A stretch of 52,820 nucleotides of DNA from Oscillospiraceae bacterium Marseille-Q3528 (lineage in GTDB: Bacteria > Bacillota > Clostridia > Lachnospirales > Lachnospiraceae): the NCBI GenBank assembly GCA_018223385.1, contig JAGTTR010000024.1, positions 1 to 52,820 of the forward strand, written 5' to 3'. Every line of letters starts with the position of its first letter. Positions within the stretch are counted from its first letter, which is position 1. Position numbers and translations under genes: made by a program. The notes under the pieces are model-generated. The model was given only the letters and a program-made list of their open reading frames with translations, ran no database searches and was not told the origin of the DNA. Shown piece by piece: positions 1 to 9,134 of this stretch.

Positions 1-2660
1 TTATAATATAATTTTGAAAAATCAACTGATTCTGGATACGGTAATCCCTCCCAAATAAATGGATAGTATAATTCTGTTGTCGGCAGAGTTTCTTTATCAT
101 TCTTCCAGAAGGCTGTTACAATATCGTCTCGATATTTTTCTAACGGTTTATTATTCCACAATACTAATAAGCAAGATAATCCATTATCTTTTTCACATAT
201 ATTTTCACTTAAACTCGCACGAAGTGCTTTTTCATAAAATATTTCCACATCTTCTTCACATATTTCAAATGATACATCGCTAAAATAACTAGCCAAATGA
301 TATTGTGCATTAAACTCAGAGAAAATAATATTCTGACAAGCATTTGCAATATTCCCATTAAATCTGGTTGAAATTATCTGCAGAATCTTTTTTATATCTC
401 TATCTCTAAAAGAATCTTCCTTTTGACTAAATCTGCATAATATTTCCAAAAATGCAATTATATTTTCATCTTCTATAAATACCACTAACCGCGATAATAT
501 GCTTAAGATGTTCTTCACTGATACAAAATATTTTTTTCTATCATAACTATCTTCTGCAGCATACATCTTTACAATTTCAATCAATTTTTCAAAAAGAGAT
601 TGTTTTTCTGAATCATCTATATTTAAAAGCGTTTTCCGTGTAAAAATTTGATTGATAACTTTTTCTTGGTTTGTCCTAACAGCTAATGACATTTTCCAAT
701 AAGCATATTTACTCGAATTCATTATCTCTTCATATACACGTGGAAGCAGTCTTGCTTGATCCGAAAATATCGGCAAGCACAATCTATCTATTCCAAGAAT
801 AAAAACAAACGAATTTTTGTAACAAGTATCTTCTCCCGAATAAACTACTGTAACACTCTTATTGGAATTAAGGCTAAACGGCACTATTCTTTCTTCTTTT
901 TTTCTATCTTTTTCAAAGAAGACTTGCTCCAGCTTTTCCCTTTGTTCGACAATAATACGTCTTGTGTTATATGAATTATCATAATACTTATTGTCAGCGT
1001 ATTCCTCCTTTATTTCCCAATTTCCAATTCTATAACATAAATTTAGATATCCCAAATATGAAGCATATATTTCATCTGATAACTTCATCTGTGCCAATTC
1101 CGCTGAGCACTCACTTAATATCTTGTCTGCAATATCATTCTTTGACAATTGTTTATACAACGCTGCTTTTTTTACTTTATACTCAAATGATGGTGTTTCT
1201 ATCTCCTCAATCAGCTGTTTCGCTTCCTCGTAACCAAATAGTGAAATGTGATTTTTCATTTTTTCAATAAGATATTCATTTTTATAATATGGAATTTTAT
1301 TACAATATACCTCACATTTTCCCATGCAAGCATCATATAACTCTTTTTTACCATCGATTCTATACATTTCTGCCAAATACAATAATATCTCACATAACGT
1401 TTCTATTTGTGAATTTTTCTCAATTAACATTTCTGTTACTTTTTCTAAATATTCAGCATTTTCATCTTCTAAAACAACCAAACATTTTCTTAGTATTTTA
1501 ATAATAGTTGAAATTAGCTTCTCTGGTACTTTCTCCTGATTATGAACCAATTTCAGCACTACACTAAAATGTTCTAAAAAATAATCTGCATATTTAATCC
1601 TTTTTTCTTCCGGGAGTAAAATGTACGGCTCTATCAACTTTTCAACTTTATGGGAATAGTTTTTCAACTTTTCAAAGTATTCTTCTTTTTCCGATTCTTT
1701 AGGTTGCCAAAATATAGCAACATTCTGGTATGGCCTTTCCGAATAAATATCTTTTTCACTCTGATTTTTTTCTAATAAACCAACAAATTCTGAAATTGCC
1801 TGATAGTGTCGATTTTCTTCCTGTCGAAATACTAATCCAGAAATATCTACTATAGTAATCCCCTTATTTTCCAACAGTTTTCTCTCTGGAGCACTGAGTT
1901 TTTCATATAAACCAATCAAATAAATCGTTGGACAGTATTCACCCATATTATCTCGTAACCAGCCAAGCCAACTTTGGAAATTAGGGTCATCCCCGGAAAA
2001 TCCAAGTAAGCATAACCTAGTTTCAAGCATCGCCTGCTGTACAGTATTAACTAATGCTGAATATTTATCTGGGTATGTTCTATAATCTTCATCGCTTATT
2101 ATATATGGCTTTACTTGTGGAATACTACCATGCAGCTTAATTATCCGCGGCTTTATACTTCCTGGCAAATCATTTTGAGAATATATGATTTCATAGTTAT
2201 TCTCACGATAAATCATATCTACCGTCTGTTCCAAAAGAGTATCATAATTTGTCGTAAAAATATCTGACCAATGTAATTTTAAAAGTCTTTTATGTAATTC
2301 TCCTGGAACAAACATTTCGTCTGCAATGGACTGTTCTATCAAATTATTTATTTTATTTCTATCAAAATTAGCAATATATTCATCTGCCAGCTTTGTGACA
2401 TTTTTCCCAGATGTTTTTATGATCCTTTGTCTATTCCATTCTTCTTTTTCTTGTACTTCTAATGGTTCCGGATATAGTTCCTCATACATTTTTTCAGCAA
2501 GTTCACTCCAATTTGGTGGTTGCATACTTGCCATTCCTTTACTCTGTGCATTTTTTGAAAATCCGGCTCCAATCATTAACGAAACATCCCCATATTTTCT
2601 TGGTTCTTTTAATCGCTGTGCAATATCATTTATATAAGAATAAACAGTCTTATCACTCAT
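1..2660 (-). CDS. SIR2-domain protein, partial (C-terminus outside the window)
   Basis: An uninterrupted frame of 886 codons runs from an ATG at 2658-2660, preceded by an AGAGG ribosome site, to the window edge with no stop, so the C-terminus is missing. The first ~250 residues are SIR2-like (SIR2_2 type): GAGFS at 31-35 in the Rossmann nucleotide-binding loop, a TTNYD motif near 136 carrying the conserved Asn, KLHGS near 176 with the likely catalytic His, and LLGFSGDDPNF near 220. The remaining >600 residues look all-helical and TPR-like, rich in Glu, Lys, Leu and Tyr. This layout matches defence-associated sirtuins (DSR-like or SIR2-DUF4020-like), which deplete NAD+ on phage infection. It begins 51 bp after the methyltransferase stop in the same direction and is probably co-transcribed. 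NADase activity is inferred from the family; the exact subfamily cannot be set without the missing end. Confidence 0.85.
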   Translation of the reverse strand, partial: MSDKTVYSYINDIAQRLKEPRKYGDVSLMIGAGFSKNAQSKGMASMQPPNWSELAEKMYEELYPEPLEVQEKEEWNRQRIIKTSGKNVTKLADEYIANFDRNKINNLIEQSIADEMFVPGELHKRLLKLHWSDIFTTNYDTLLEQTVDMIYRENNYEIIYSQNDLPGSIKPRIIKLHGSIPQVKPYIISDEDYRTYPDKYSALVNTVQQAMLETRLCLLGFSGDDPNFQSWLGWLRDNMGEYCPTIYLIGLYEKLSAPERKLLENKGITIVDISGLVFRQEENRHYQAISEFVGLLEKNQSEKDIYSERPYQNVAIFWQPKESEKEEYFEKLKNYSHKVEKLIEPYILLPEEKRIKYADYFLEHFSVVLKLVHNQEKVPEKLISTIIKILRKCLVVLEDENAEYLEKVTEMLIEKNSQIETLCEILLYLAEMYRIDGKKELYDACMGKCEVYCNKIPYYKNEYLIEKMKNHISLFGYEEAKQLIEEIETPSFEYKVKKAALYKQLSKNDIADKILSECSAELAQMKLSDEIYASYLGYLNLCYRIGNWEIKEEYADNKYYDNSYNTRRIIVEQREKLEQVFFEKDRKKEERIVPFSLNSNKSVTVVYSGEDTCYKNSFVFILGIDRLCLPIFSDQARLLPRVYEEIMNSSKYAYWKMSLAVRTNQEKVINQIFTRKTLLNIDDSEKQSLFEKLIEIVKMYAAEDSYDRKKYFVSVKNILSILSRLVVFIEDENIIAFLEILCRFSQKEDSFRDRDIKKILQIISTRFNGNIANACQNIIFSEFNAQYHLASYFSDVSFEICEEDVEIFYEKALRASLSENICEKDNGLSCLLVLWNNKPLEKYRDDIVTAFWKNDKETLPTTELYYPFIWEGLPYPESVDFSKLYY

Positions 2661-2711
2661 TCAAATACCTCTTTTGTAAAAATAACTTTTTACTCTAAAA
2701 TATAGATCAAA

Positions 2712-4085
2712 TCATTCTTCATCAAAAATATTATTCAATGTTTTCTCCATATCTGCCACCAGATTAACCACCAATGCGTTCCCCATCATAAATCTGCGTT
2801 TTCTCAATGGCATCTCCACTGTTTCTCCTTTAACCAGACAATACTTTGTATGATCTGTAGGAAAACCTTGAATTCGTTCTGCTTCTGTTGCGGTAAGTAG
2901 TCTCACTCTTCCCGTCATCTTATCTTTCACAATATGAGTTGTTCTGCTGAACCCACCTTCAGATGTAAGCATTGTACGTGCTGGTTTATCTTCCTGATCA
3001 ATCATAGAAATAGCACCCTCTGAGAATACATATTCATGTCCGGTCGAACTTGTACGTAACAATTTTTTTGCCCCTTTCAGGTACTGCCAGGTCTGTCTAT
3101 CTTCCTTTGGAAGACGCTGCTCCGTTTCATCGCTGTGTGTAACTGTTGGATCTGTATAATATAATTTTTCTTCTGGAATAAAATACTGTTCTTCTACTTG
3201 TCCCGTTTCCATAACATCACCAAGCGTAATCTGCTTTCCGTGATAATTTGGAACGGTCTTCATTGTATATATTATCCCGTCTTTCATTATTCCAGAATTC
3301 TCAAATGCACATTGGAATGTTTCAGATACTTCACCCACTTCTATCGGAAGTTCTTTAATTTTAATCTTAGTAGATTCTGCTTTATTTACCGGAAATGTTT
3401 CTGCAAAAAAACCTTCTTTTAAGATTGCATTTTCCATACTCTCTTCTTTTAATGCATCTGCATAGCCCACTGATTTCAAAATTCTGTCTGCATATTTTGT
3501 ATTATTTTTATAAGCAAAAATAAACGTTCTACGCCGCCTCTGCTGGTATCCATATTCTGCAGCGTTTATCACACGCCATTCCACGGTATATCCTTCATCA
3601 CGAAAACATGCGAGTATCACGCCAAAATCTCTACCTCTTTGCTTTGCAGGAGATTTTAATAATCTATCAACATTTTCCAATAATACGAATGGTGGTTTCT
3701 TTGCTTCTAAGGTCTCACGTATTGACCACCATAAAATTCCCTTTTTCCCTTCAAGCCCTTTGGAAGTAGCTAACGAAGATGCTACTGAATAGTCCTGGCA
3801 TGGAAAACCGCCGACCAACAAGTTAAAATCAGGAAGTGTTGTTTTGTCTACATCTTCAATATTATAATTCGTGGTATCTTCACCATTATTATCCAATCGT
3901 GTTCCAAATCGATATACATAACAGTCATGTGCGTACTGTGTACTTTTCTCTGCTGGCTCCCACTGGCTAAACCAAACTGTATCCCATTTTTCTTTTTTAC
4001 CATAATCTTCTGCTGTTCTTATATTATTAAGTCCACATCTAAATCCACCTACGCCGGCAAACAATTCGCAAACTGTTTTCTTCAC
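2712..4085 (-). CDS. DNA (cytosine-5-)-methyltransferase of a type II R-M system
   Basis: Transfers a methyl group from SAM to C5 of cytosine to protect host DNA from the two endonucleases encoded upstream. In the 457 residues the family motifs occur in order: motif I FAGVGGF (9-15) for SAM binding, motif IV GGFPCQDYS with nucleophile Cys96, motif VI ENV (137-139), motif VIII with a QQRRRR run near 180, then a variable target-recognition stretch and motifs IX-X toward the C-terminus. Translation starts at a GTG, 8 bases after GAGGT. The partner enzymes resemble Sau3AI, whose cognate methylase makes GATm5C, so GATC is the best guess for the target. Unlike its neighbours it is separated from the upstream endonuclease gene by a 90-bp gap with its own promoter and a GATC-centred palindrome. 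Confidence 0.93.
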   Translation of the reverse strand: MKKTVCELFAGVGGFRCGLNNIRTAEDYGKKEKWDTVWFSQWEPAEKSTQYAHDCYVYRFGTRLDNNGEDTTNYNIEDVDKTTLPDFNLLVGGFPCQDYSVASSLATSKGLEGKKGILWWSIRETLEAKKPPFVLLENVDRLLKSPAKQRGRDFGVILACFRDEGYTVEWRVINAAEYGYQQRRRRTFIFAYKNNTKYADRILKSVGYADALKEESMENAILKEGFFAETFPVNKAESTKIKIKELPIEVGEVSETFQCAFENSGIMKDGIIYTMKTVPNYHGKQITLGDVMETGQVEEQYFIPEEKLYYTDPTVTHSDETEQRLPKEDRQTWQYLKGAKKLLRTSSTGHEYVFSEGAISMIDQEDKPARTMLTSEGGFSRTTHIVKDKMTGRVRLLTATEAERIQGFPTDHTKYCLVKGETVEMPLRKRRFMMGNALVVNLVADMEKTLNNIFDEE

Positions 4086-4112
4086 TTTATATTACCTCTT
4101 CTTTTATTATTC

Positions 4113-4124
4113 GAACGATCGTTC
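4113..4124. promoter_or_regulatory. GAACGATCGTTC palindrome at the methyltransferase start site
   Basis: A perfect 12-bp palindrome with GATC at its centre lies a few bases downstream of the -10 box of the methyltransferase promoter, where +1 is expected. It could be an operator for a regulator, or a site at which the methyltransferase senses GATC methylation and controls its own transcription. The palindrome is seen; the function is inferred. Confidence 0.6.
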
Positions 4125-4130
4125 TTGAAT

Positions 4131-4159
4131 ATAATAACCTATTTTTATATTCTTGTAAA
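4131..4159 (-). promoter_or_regulatory. Promoter of the methyltransferase gene
   Basis: On the minus strand TTTACA (-35, 4154-4159) and TATTAT (-10, 4131-4136) are separated by exactly 17 bases, about 45 bp upstream of the GTG start. It lets the methylase be expressed apart from the vsr/endonuclease transcript. Confidence 0.65.
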
Positions 4160-4175
4160 GATCCTTTTCTATTTT

Positions 4176-5684
4176 TTAGTATGATTTTATAAAATCTTTA
4201 ATCTGCTGTTTCATATATTTCTTATTGAACCAAAAACACTGTTTGGTCATGTATTCTCCAGTAGGTATCGGAGTATCTTTCAATTCCGCTGGAATTTCTT
4301 TTAAAGTGATAACCTCTGCAGGATTTTTTAATTTTACTGAATTTGCATTTTCACAAAAATATTCGCTCTCTCCTGCCTTATTTCTTACATGGGCCACTTT
4401 ATTAAAGCTACTCTTCGGGAAGTTATTTTCATACACAAATATTAACCTTCCCGCTTTATCGTGTGATAATTTCTGTTGTAACTTTATTCCATTTTTAATA
4501 ACTTTTCTTGCTTCTTTCCACACGTCCTTTACTTTATTTACATCTTTTTTCGGAATATACCATATAAGCGCATTGTTCAAGATTTCTTGTCCCTCCGCAT
4601 TCTTTGAAAATATTACAAGTAAAAACTTTGAATCTACCATCTCATCATAAACAATGGATTCTGTCCAGTTCTTTTCTTTCAGTAATCCATCAAAATCAAA
4701 AGCTGAAAATGACATATCCTGCGTTGGTGTTCCTTTTTCGTCAACTGTAATGGTTCTTAATCTATAATTAGCTTTTTGGAATTCATCTGTTTCTTCTAAA
4801 TCATTTTCACTCTTGTATATCTGCTTAACAATATCGTTCTTTTCACTATATCCGTTACGATAATTAGGGAATTCTTTTTTCAATGATTCAACTGTTCTTC
4901 CAAAATATGGTTTCAAAGTTTCAATCAGAATATCATCAAATTCTTTTTCCTTTGGCAATATCGCACCTGGCAAAATATAAGATATTTCCTCTGAGGTAAG
5001 CATTCTCTCATTAAACAATTTAGTCATATACGACTTTTTAAATGAATACGCTCTTGGTTTTGCTTTCGGATATTTGTCATTGTATTTTACTTTCTCATCT
5101 CCGCCGGCACCTTTTCTAGCAGGACTGAGATACATAAAATCTCGTTCTGATAATTCATGTGCTTTACCCGCTTTTACATAACGTGCAATCTTTTCCCAAT
5201 CATGCTGAATAATCATCTGATCTCTCTCTGGCAATTCTTCCAGCAAAATCTCATCCACTTTCTCTACACTGAACTCCTCGCGTTTTACATTTCGGATATA
5301 CTGGTAATACATAACCAGCAGATGATGATTCTTTGTCCAAAATCTACTTTCTTCATATTCATTCCAATTTTCATCTCTATAGTTTATTTTTCCAAGTGAT
5401 AATCTCTCTTTTGCTCTATATCCCCTACTATTGATTAAAAATGGAGTTACTTTCAATTCAATGTCCGCATCTTTAAAATCCGGTTCAGCTTCTTCATTGC
5501 ATGCATAATTAAACCAGCCTTCTTCATAGGCTTGCCCAATGTCTCCCTTTCCGTGCTTTTCTTTTAACCCATTTTCTTGTTGATATTTTCGAGCCAATTC
5601 AAATATTTCTTTGAAGGTATGTCCTATTGCTTCTTCCGCTCTCTGCTTTACTTCTTCTGAAGTTTTGTATTCTTTATTACCCAT
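4176..5684 (-). CDS. Sau3AI/MutH-family type II restriction endonuclease, copy 2
   Basis: Probably cleaves unmethylated GATC-type sites. The N-terminal domain carries the MutH/Sau3AI PD-(D/E)xK core: GQAYEEGWF (50-58), PDF with Asp69, ELKVT with Glu76 and Lys78, then a conserved RAKERL. The C-terminal half has the second, non-catalytic Sau3AI-type lobe (MSFSAF about residue 330, HVRNKAG, and a KQCFWFNKKY end motif). At 502 residues it has the length of Sau3AI, which is a MutH-like catalytic domain fused to a DNA-binding pseudo-copy. I chose the ATG at 5684, two codons into the open frame, because GAGGATTGATA precedes it. It follows copy 1 with almost no gap. The two copies share motif order but are clearly diverged in sequence, so this is an old duplication or a two-subunit enzyme. 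Confidence 0.87.
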   Translation of the reverse strand: MGNKEYKTSEEVKQRAEEAIGHTFKEIFELARKYQQENGLKEKHGKGDIGQAYEEGWFNYACNEEAEPDFKDADIELKVTPFLINSRGYRAKERLSLGKINYRDENWNEYEESRFWTKNHHLLVMYYQYIRNVKREEFSVEKVDEILLEELPERDQMIIQHDWEKIARYVKAGKAHELSERDFMYLSPARKGAGGDEKVKYNDKYPKAKPRAYSFKKSYMTKLFNERMLTSEEISYILPGAILPKEKEFDDILIETLKPYFGRTVESLKKEFPNYRNGYSEKNDIVKQIYKSENDLEETDEFQKANYRLRTITVDEKGTPTQDMSFSAFDFDGLLKEKNWTESIVYDEMVDSKFLLVIFSKNAEGQEILNNALIWYIPKKDVNKVKDVWKEARKVIKNGIKLQQKLSHDKAGRLIFVYENNFPKSSFNKVAHVRNKAGESEYFCENANSVKLKNPAEVITLKEIPAELKDTPIPTGEYMTKQCFWFNKKYMKQQIKDFIKSY

Positions 5685-5686
5685 TA

Positions 5687-7117
5687 TCAATCCTCAATAA
5701 AATTCTTATCTAACTGCGACAAAATATAACTATTATTCAACCAGAAACATTGCTTTGGATACTGCCTTCCGTCTGGAAGTTCATAAGTATCTTTTGAATT
5801 TTGTGCATGTGGTCTTACATGGCACACTGGATTTTCTGATGATTTTGGGAAATTATTATAATTTTTTCCATTTTTCTTTTCTATCTGAAGTCCTTCACGA
5901 AGCACTCTCTGCGTCCTTTCCCAAACTGCCTTCACATTACCTTCCAAATCATCATATGGAATATTCCAAAACTGACAACCTTTTAACCTTAACTCATCTT
6001 GTTGATCAAACTTATAAACTACAAACAAAAATCGAGTTTCACGTAGATAATTTCCAAATGTGGAATCTTCCCAGTCTTCCTCTACTAGTCCTTTAAATTT
6101 GAACGTAGGGAATGACATATTTTCCTTTATTTTATTATTTTTCTCTATACGTATCGTCTTAACTACCACATTTGCTTTTTCAAATTCTTCCGCGTGATTT
6201 CCTTTTATGCCTAACATCCGATATGCTAACATTGCCTCTAGGCTTTTCGGTTTCTTTTGATATTCTATATGGAATGTATTACATAAATCAGTAACCGACC
6301 AATCACAATACGCATCTATTTTTCCTACAACATAATCTTCAAAAGATTCCTCTGCTGTACCCTTGATAATCGGTTCATATGTATTTTTCCCTGGAATAAT
6401 ATAATTGTTCAGAACATATGTCATGTAAGAATTTTTAAATGCAAATGCCCGTGGTTTTGCTAATTCATCACTAAATGGCTGCTTTCTCCGGTCCTTTGAC
6501 GTTGCTGCTTTCGGTGCTGCTCCCAGATACAAAGTATCCCCTTCGGATAATTCATGTGCTTTTCCGTTTCTGATTTTCTCAACAATGACCTCAAAATCAT
6601 GTGCTATGATTTTTATATCTTGCTCCGGCGGTGCAAACAGCTTCACATATCCAATACGATAATCTAACCGGTTCTTTATCTCTTGTTGATACAGATAATA
6701 CACCAGTAAAATCAAGCGAGCCTTTTGCCACATGTGACTATCTTCAAATGTTTCATCAACAACTGAGAAATAATCAATCATGGTCAATATCAGTCTTTCC
6801 TTGGCTACCAGTGTCCCATTCTTATTTTGTTTATACGGTGTTACTTTTAGTTCTACACCTGCTTTATCAAAATCCGGACGTGCATCATTATTCGTTTGAT
6901 AGTGAAAGAATCTCTCTTCTATCAGTTCTCCTAAACCACCTTTTCGCTTCTTGTTCTCGTGCTTTACTTCATAATTTGTTGTCTCCTTGACAACCATAGC
7001 CTTGGTGATGTCATCCTGCTTACACACATCTGCAAATGTTTTTCCAATCAACCTTTTTGCATATGTTTCAATTGAAATAGGATCCGCTTCATCATACTCT
7101 TCCAAGTAATTCATCAT
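5687..7117 (-). CDS. Sau3AI/MutH-family type II restriction endonuclease, copy 1
   Basis: The 476-residue protein has the same layout as the gene after it. GELIEERFF (63-71) supplies the first acidic motif, PDF carries Asp82, and VELKVTPY carries Glu89 and Lys91 of the PD-(D/E)xK site, followed by AKERL. The C-terminal lobe has MSFPTFKFKGL, HVRPHAQ and KQCFWLNNSY, matching MSFSAF, HVRNKAG and KQCFWFNKKY of copy 2. All catalytic residues I can place are intact in both, so neither copy looks like a dead subunit. The ATG overlaps the vsr stop by one base (TAATG), which indicates translational coupling. The pair may form a heterodimer, or recognise related but different sites; the sequence alone does not settle this. 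Confidence 0.87.
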   Translation of the reverse strand: MMNYLEEYDEADPISIETYAKRLIGKTFADVCKQDDITKAMVVKETTNYEVKHENKKRKGGLGELIEERFFHYQTNNDARPDFDKAGVELKVTPYKQNKNGTLVAKERLILTMIDYFSVVDETFEDSHMWQKARLILLVYYLYQQEIKNRLDYRIGYVKLFAPPEQDIKIIAHDFEVIVEKIRNGKAHELSEGDTLYLGAAPKAATSKDRRKQPFSDELAKPRAFAFKNSYMTYVLNNYIIPGKNTYEPIIKGTAEESFEDYVVGKIDAYCDWSVTDLCNTFHIEYQKKPKSLEAMLAYRMLGIKGNHAEEFEKANVVVKTIRIEKNNKIKENMSFPTFKFKGLVEEDWEDSTFGNYLRETRFLFVVYKFDQQDELRLKGCQFWNIPYDDLEGNVKAVWERTQRVLREGLQIEKKNGKNYNNFPKSSENPVCHVRPHAQNSKDTYELPDGRQYPKQCFWLNNSYILSQLDKNFIED

Positions 7118-7590
7118 TACATTTCCTCTTCATCGTTTACTTCTTCCATTTTCTGATCAAATATCGTCTCTTCTATCACTCTAACACACTGTTCTGTATC
7201 TTTCAGAATATCTTTTCCCCAGAAATGTATCACAGTCCACCCCATAAAATTTAATTGCTGGTCCTTTTCTTCATCTCTCTGGATATTCCGCTCTATTTTC
7301 TTAACCCAATAATCCGGATTTTTTCCTTTTTCTAATCGTGGCTTCAGTATTTCCCAATCTTTTCCATGGAAAAATTCACTATCACAAAAAATGGCAATAC
7401 GATACTTCGTCAGAACAATATCCGGTCTCCCCGGCAATCCCTTGTAATTTTTTCGATAACGGAATCCCCTATGCCATAGAGCCTTTCTCAACACAACCTC
7501 TATACTTGTATCTTTTCCACGTATTCTACTCATATTTTTATGACTTTTTTCTGTAACTTCGCCATGAAAACGCGGTTCTTTCGTCGGCAT
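7117..7590 (-). CDS. vsr: Very short patch repair (Vsr) endonuclease
   Basis: Vsr nicks 5' to the T of T:G mismatches that arise when 5-methylcytosine deaminates inside a methylase target. The 157 residues show the family opening MSRIRGKDTSIE (20-31), RKALWHRGFRYRKN, then LPGRPDIVL with the catalytic Asp, and FFHGKDWE in place of the usual WHGHDC stretch. The finger Cys/His pattern therefore differs from the E. coli enzyme, as in many Firmicute members. It is the first gene of the island operon and overlaps the first endonuclease gene. A Vsr beside a C5 methyltransferase is the expected pairing and supports the C5 assignment. Confidence 0.92.
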   Translation of the reverse strand: MPTKEPRFHGEVTEKSHKNMSRIRGKDTSIEVVLRKALWHRGFRYRKNYKGLPGRPDIVLTKYRIAIFCDSEFFHGKDWEILKPRLEKGKNPDYWVKKIERNIQRDEEKDQQLNFMGWTVIHFWGKDILKDTEQCVRVIEETIFDQKMEEVNDEEEM

Positions 7591-7625
7591 AATTTTCTCA
7601 CCCTCAATACCGTATAATCCATTTT

Positions 7626-7654
7626 ATTGTATCAAACTAACAGCCACTATTCAA
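7626..7654 (-). promoter_or_regulatory. Promoter of the vsr-endonuclease operon
   Basis: TTGAAT (-35, 7649-7654) and TACAAT (-10, 7626-7631) lie 17 bases apart on the minus strand, about 35 bp before the vsr ATG. The vsr ribosome site GAGGGTGAG follows. This lies in the 166-bp divergent gap shared with the broken XRE regulator gene, a classic place for control of an R-M operon. Confidence 0.6.
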
Positions 7655-7756
7655 TTCCTTGAAATTTTTAATCGGCAATTTGTTAAATCTCACTCTTTTG
7701 TATTATTCACTTTTGTACTAGAATAGAAGCACAAATATTATTAAGGAGGCAGCATT

Positions 7757-8224
7757 ATGGTTGGTAAAAAAATCCGGGCATTCCGGGAATTCAGAGGATA
7801 CAGTCAGATACAGTTAGCCGAGCTGTCCGGCATTAACGTAGGAACAATCAGAAAGTATGAACTTGGAATCCGAAATCCAAAACCGGATTAGTTAGAAAAG
7901 ATAGCAACTGCACTAGGATTAAATGTAAGTGTTTTTCTGGATTTTAATATTGAAACAGTCGGAGATGTACTCTCTCTGTTGTTTTCTATTGATGATTCAG
8001 TGAATCTCTCACTTGCCGAGACACCTGATCAGAAGATTTCACTGACATTCGATAATCCTACAATGCAGGACTTTTTCAGGAAATGGTGTCAATTTAAAAA
8101 TGTCTATGAAAAAGAAAAAGCTGAAATATCAGCTATTGAAGATGAAGATAAAAGACAGGCAGAACTGGATAAGTTGAACGCTACCAGGAAGAATGGAAAC
8201 TGCGTGCTATGGGAACTACGATAG
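7757..8224 (+). pseudogene. XRE-family regulator gene broken by an in-frame TAG
   Basis: An AAGGAGGC ribosome site and ATG start a 156-codon frame. It encodes an N-terminal helix-turn-helix (KKIRAFREFRGYSQIQLAEL, then SGINVGTIRKYELGIRNPKPD), a TAG stop at codon 45 (7889-7891), then in-frame LEKIATALGLNVSVFL, which is how XRE domains normally continue. The family usually has Gln at this place, so a CAG-to-TAG change would explain it. The rest of the frame stays open and encodes an acidic helical tail. It sits divergently to the vsr operon, where a controller gene would be expected, but could equally belong to the island's earlier history. Read-through by a suppressor tRNA, or a sequencing error, are the alternatives. 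Confidence 0.8.
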
Positions 8225-8306
8225 GTTGCCATACTATCGTTAAGAAGGGCACTGAAGGTAATGACATCAAGACATATAATCTGACTTAAGGAGGTATTAA
8301 ATCATT

Positions 8307-9134
8307 TTGCAAAACACACCTGATTATTTATATCATTATACTAGTATTGAAACTCTTGCATTAATTTTAGCAAACCATACCTTTAGATTAACTTCCTTAG
8401 ATCAAATGGATGATCTACAGGAAAAAGAAGCATTTGATTTAAAAAATGCTGGTCAATTTTGCTATGTAAGTTCTTGGACTGATGATGAAACAGAGAATAT
8501 CCCTATGTGGAAAATGTATAGTTCTCTTAGTTCCGGAGTTAGAATTAAATTAAAAGCAAATCCATTTAAAGAATTTGAAAATACCCCTTCGTCAATATCG
8601 GCGGTTACACATCAAACAGTAACTGATAATTCAAATGGATCTTATTTAAAATCTATAATTCCTATTGCAGATATGCTCAAAAATGGATTTATAGCTCCTG
8701 GAGCATTGGGTAATAACATTTTACATAAAGTTGAATATACTTCTGATTCAAACAAACTGTATCCTAAATTATTAACCCAAGACGGGGATAAATTTAATAT
8801 TGCTTTAGGCAACCTTGGTAAGCATAAGAATATACATTGGGCATTCCAACATGAATGGAGATATATTTTATTACTCATGCCTCTAAATCTAAATCAGGCA
8901 GTTGACAAATCTGTTCAAGAATTTCAAACAACTAGTGCCAAGATTTTACTTGGTCAGGCCAAACAGGCTTTTCCTTTTTATGATTTAACCCTAGATGAAA
9001 CTGCTTACGCACAAATGGAAATTACCTTAAGTCCCAAAATCAGTGCGGGAAATCGCCTAATTATAAATTCACTTATAGAAAAATATAATCCATCAGCAGT
9101 ACTGCACGAAAGCTCTTTAGTTGGATTAATTTAA
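8307..9134 (+). CDS. DUF2971-family protein
   Basis: The 275-residue protein opens with YLYHYTSIETLALIL and then has FRLTSLDQMDDLQEK, CYVSSWTDDETENIPMWKMY and, later, HEWRY, the arrangement found in DUF2971 proteins. Their biochemical role is unknown; they occur often in phage-defence and mobile regions. The start is a TTG with GGAGGT 11 bases before it; no better ATG exists in frame. It follows the broken XRE gene by 82 bp with no visible terminator, so the two were probably co-transcribed. Its AT-rich composition matches the island rather than tuf, and it marks the island's right-hand side. Confidence 0.72.
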   Translation: MQNTPDYLYHYTSIETLALILANHTFRLTSLDQMDDLQEKEAFDLKNAGQFCYVSSWTDDETENIPMWKMYSSLSSGVRIKLKANPFKEFENTPSSISAVTHQTVTDNSNGSYLKSIIPIADMLKNGFIAPGALGNNILHKVEYTSDSNKLYPKLLTQDGDKFNIALGNLGKHKNIHWAFQHEWRYILLLMPLNLNQAVDKSVQEFQTTSAKILLGQAKQAFPFYDLTLDETAYAQMEITLSPKISAGNRLIINSLIEKYNPSAVLHESSLVGLI

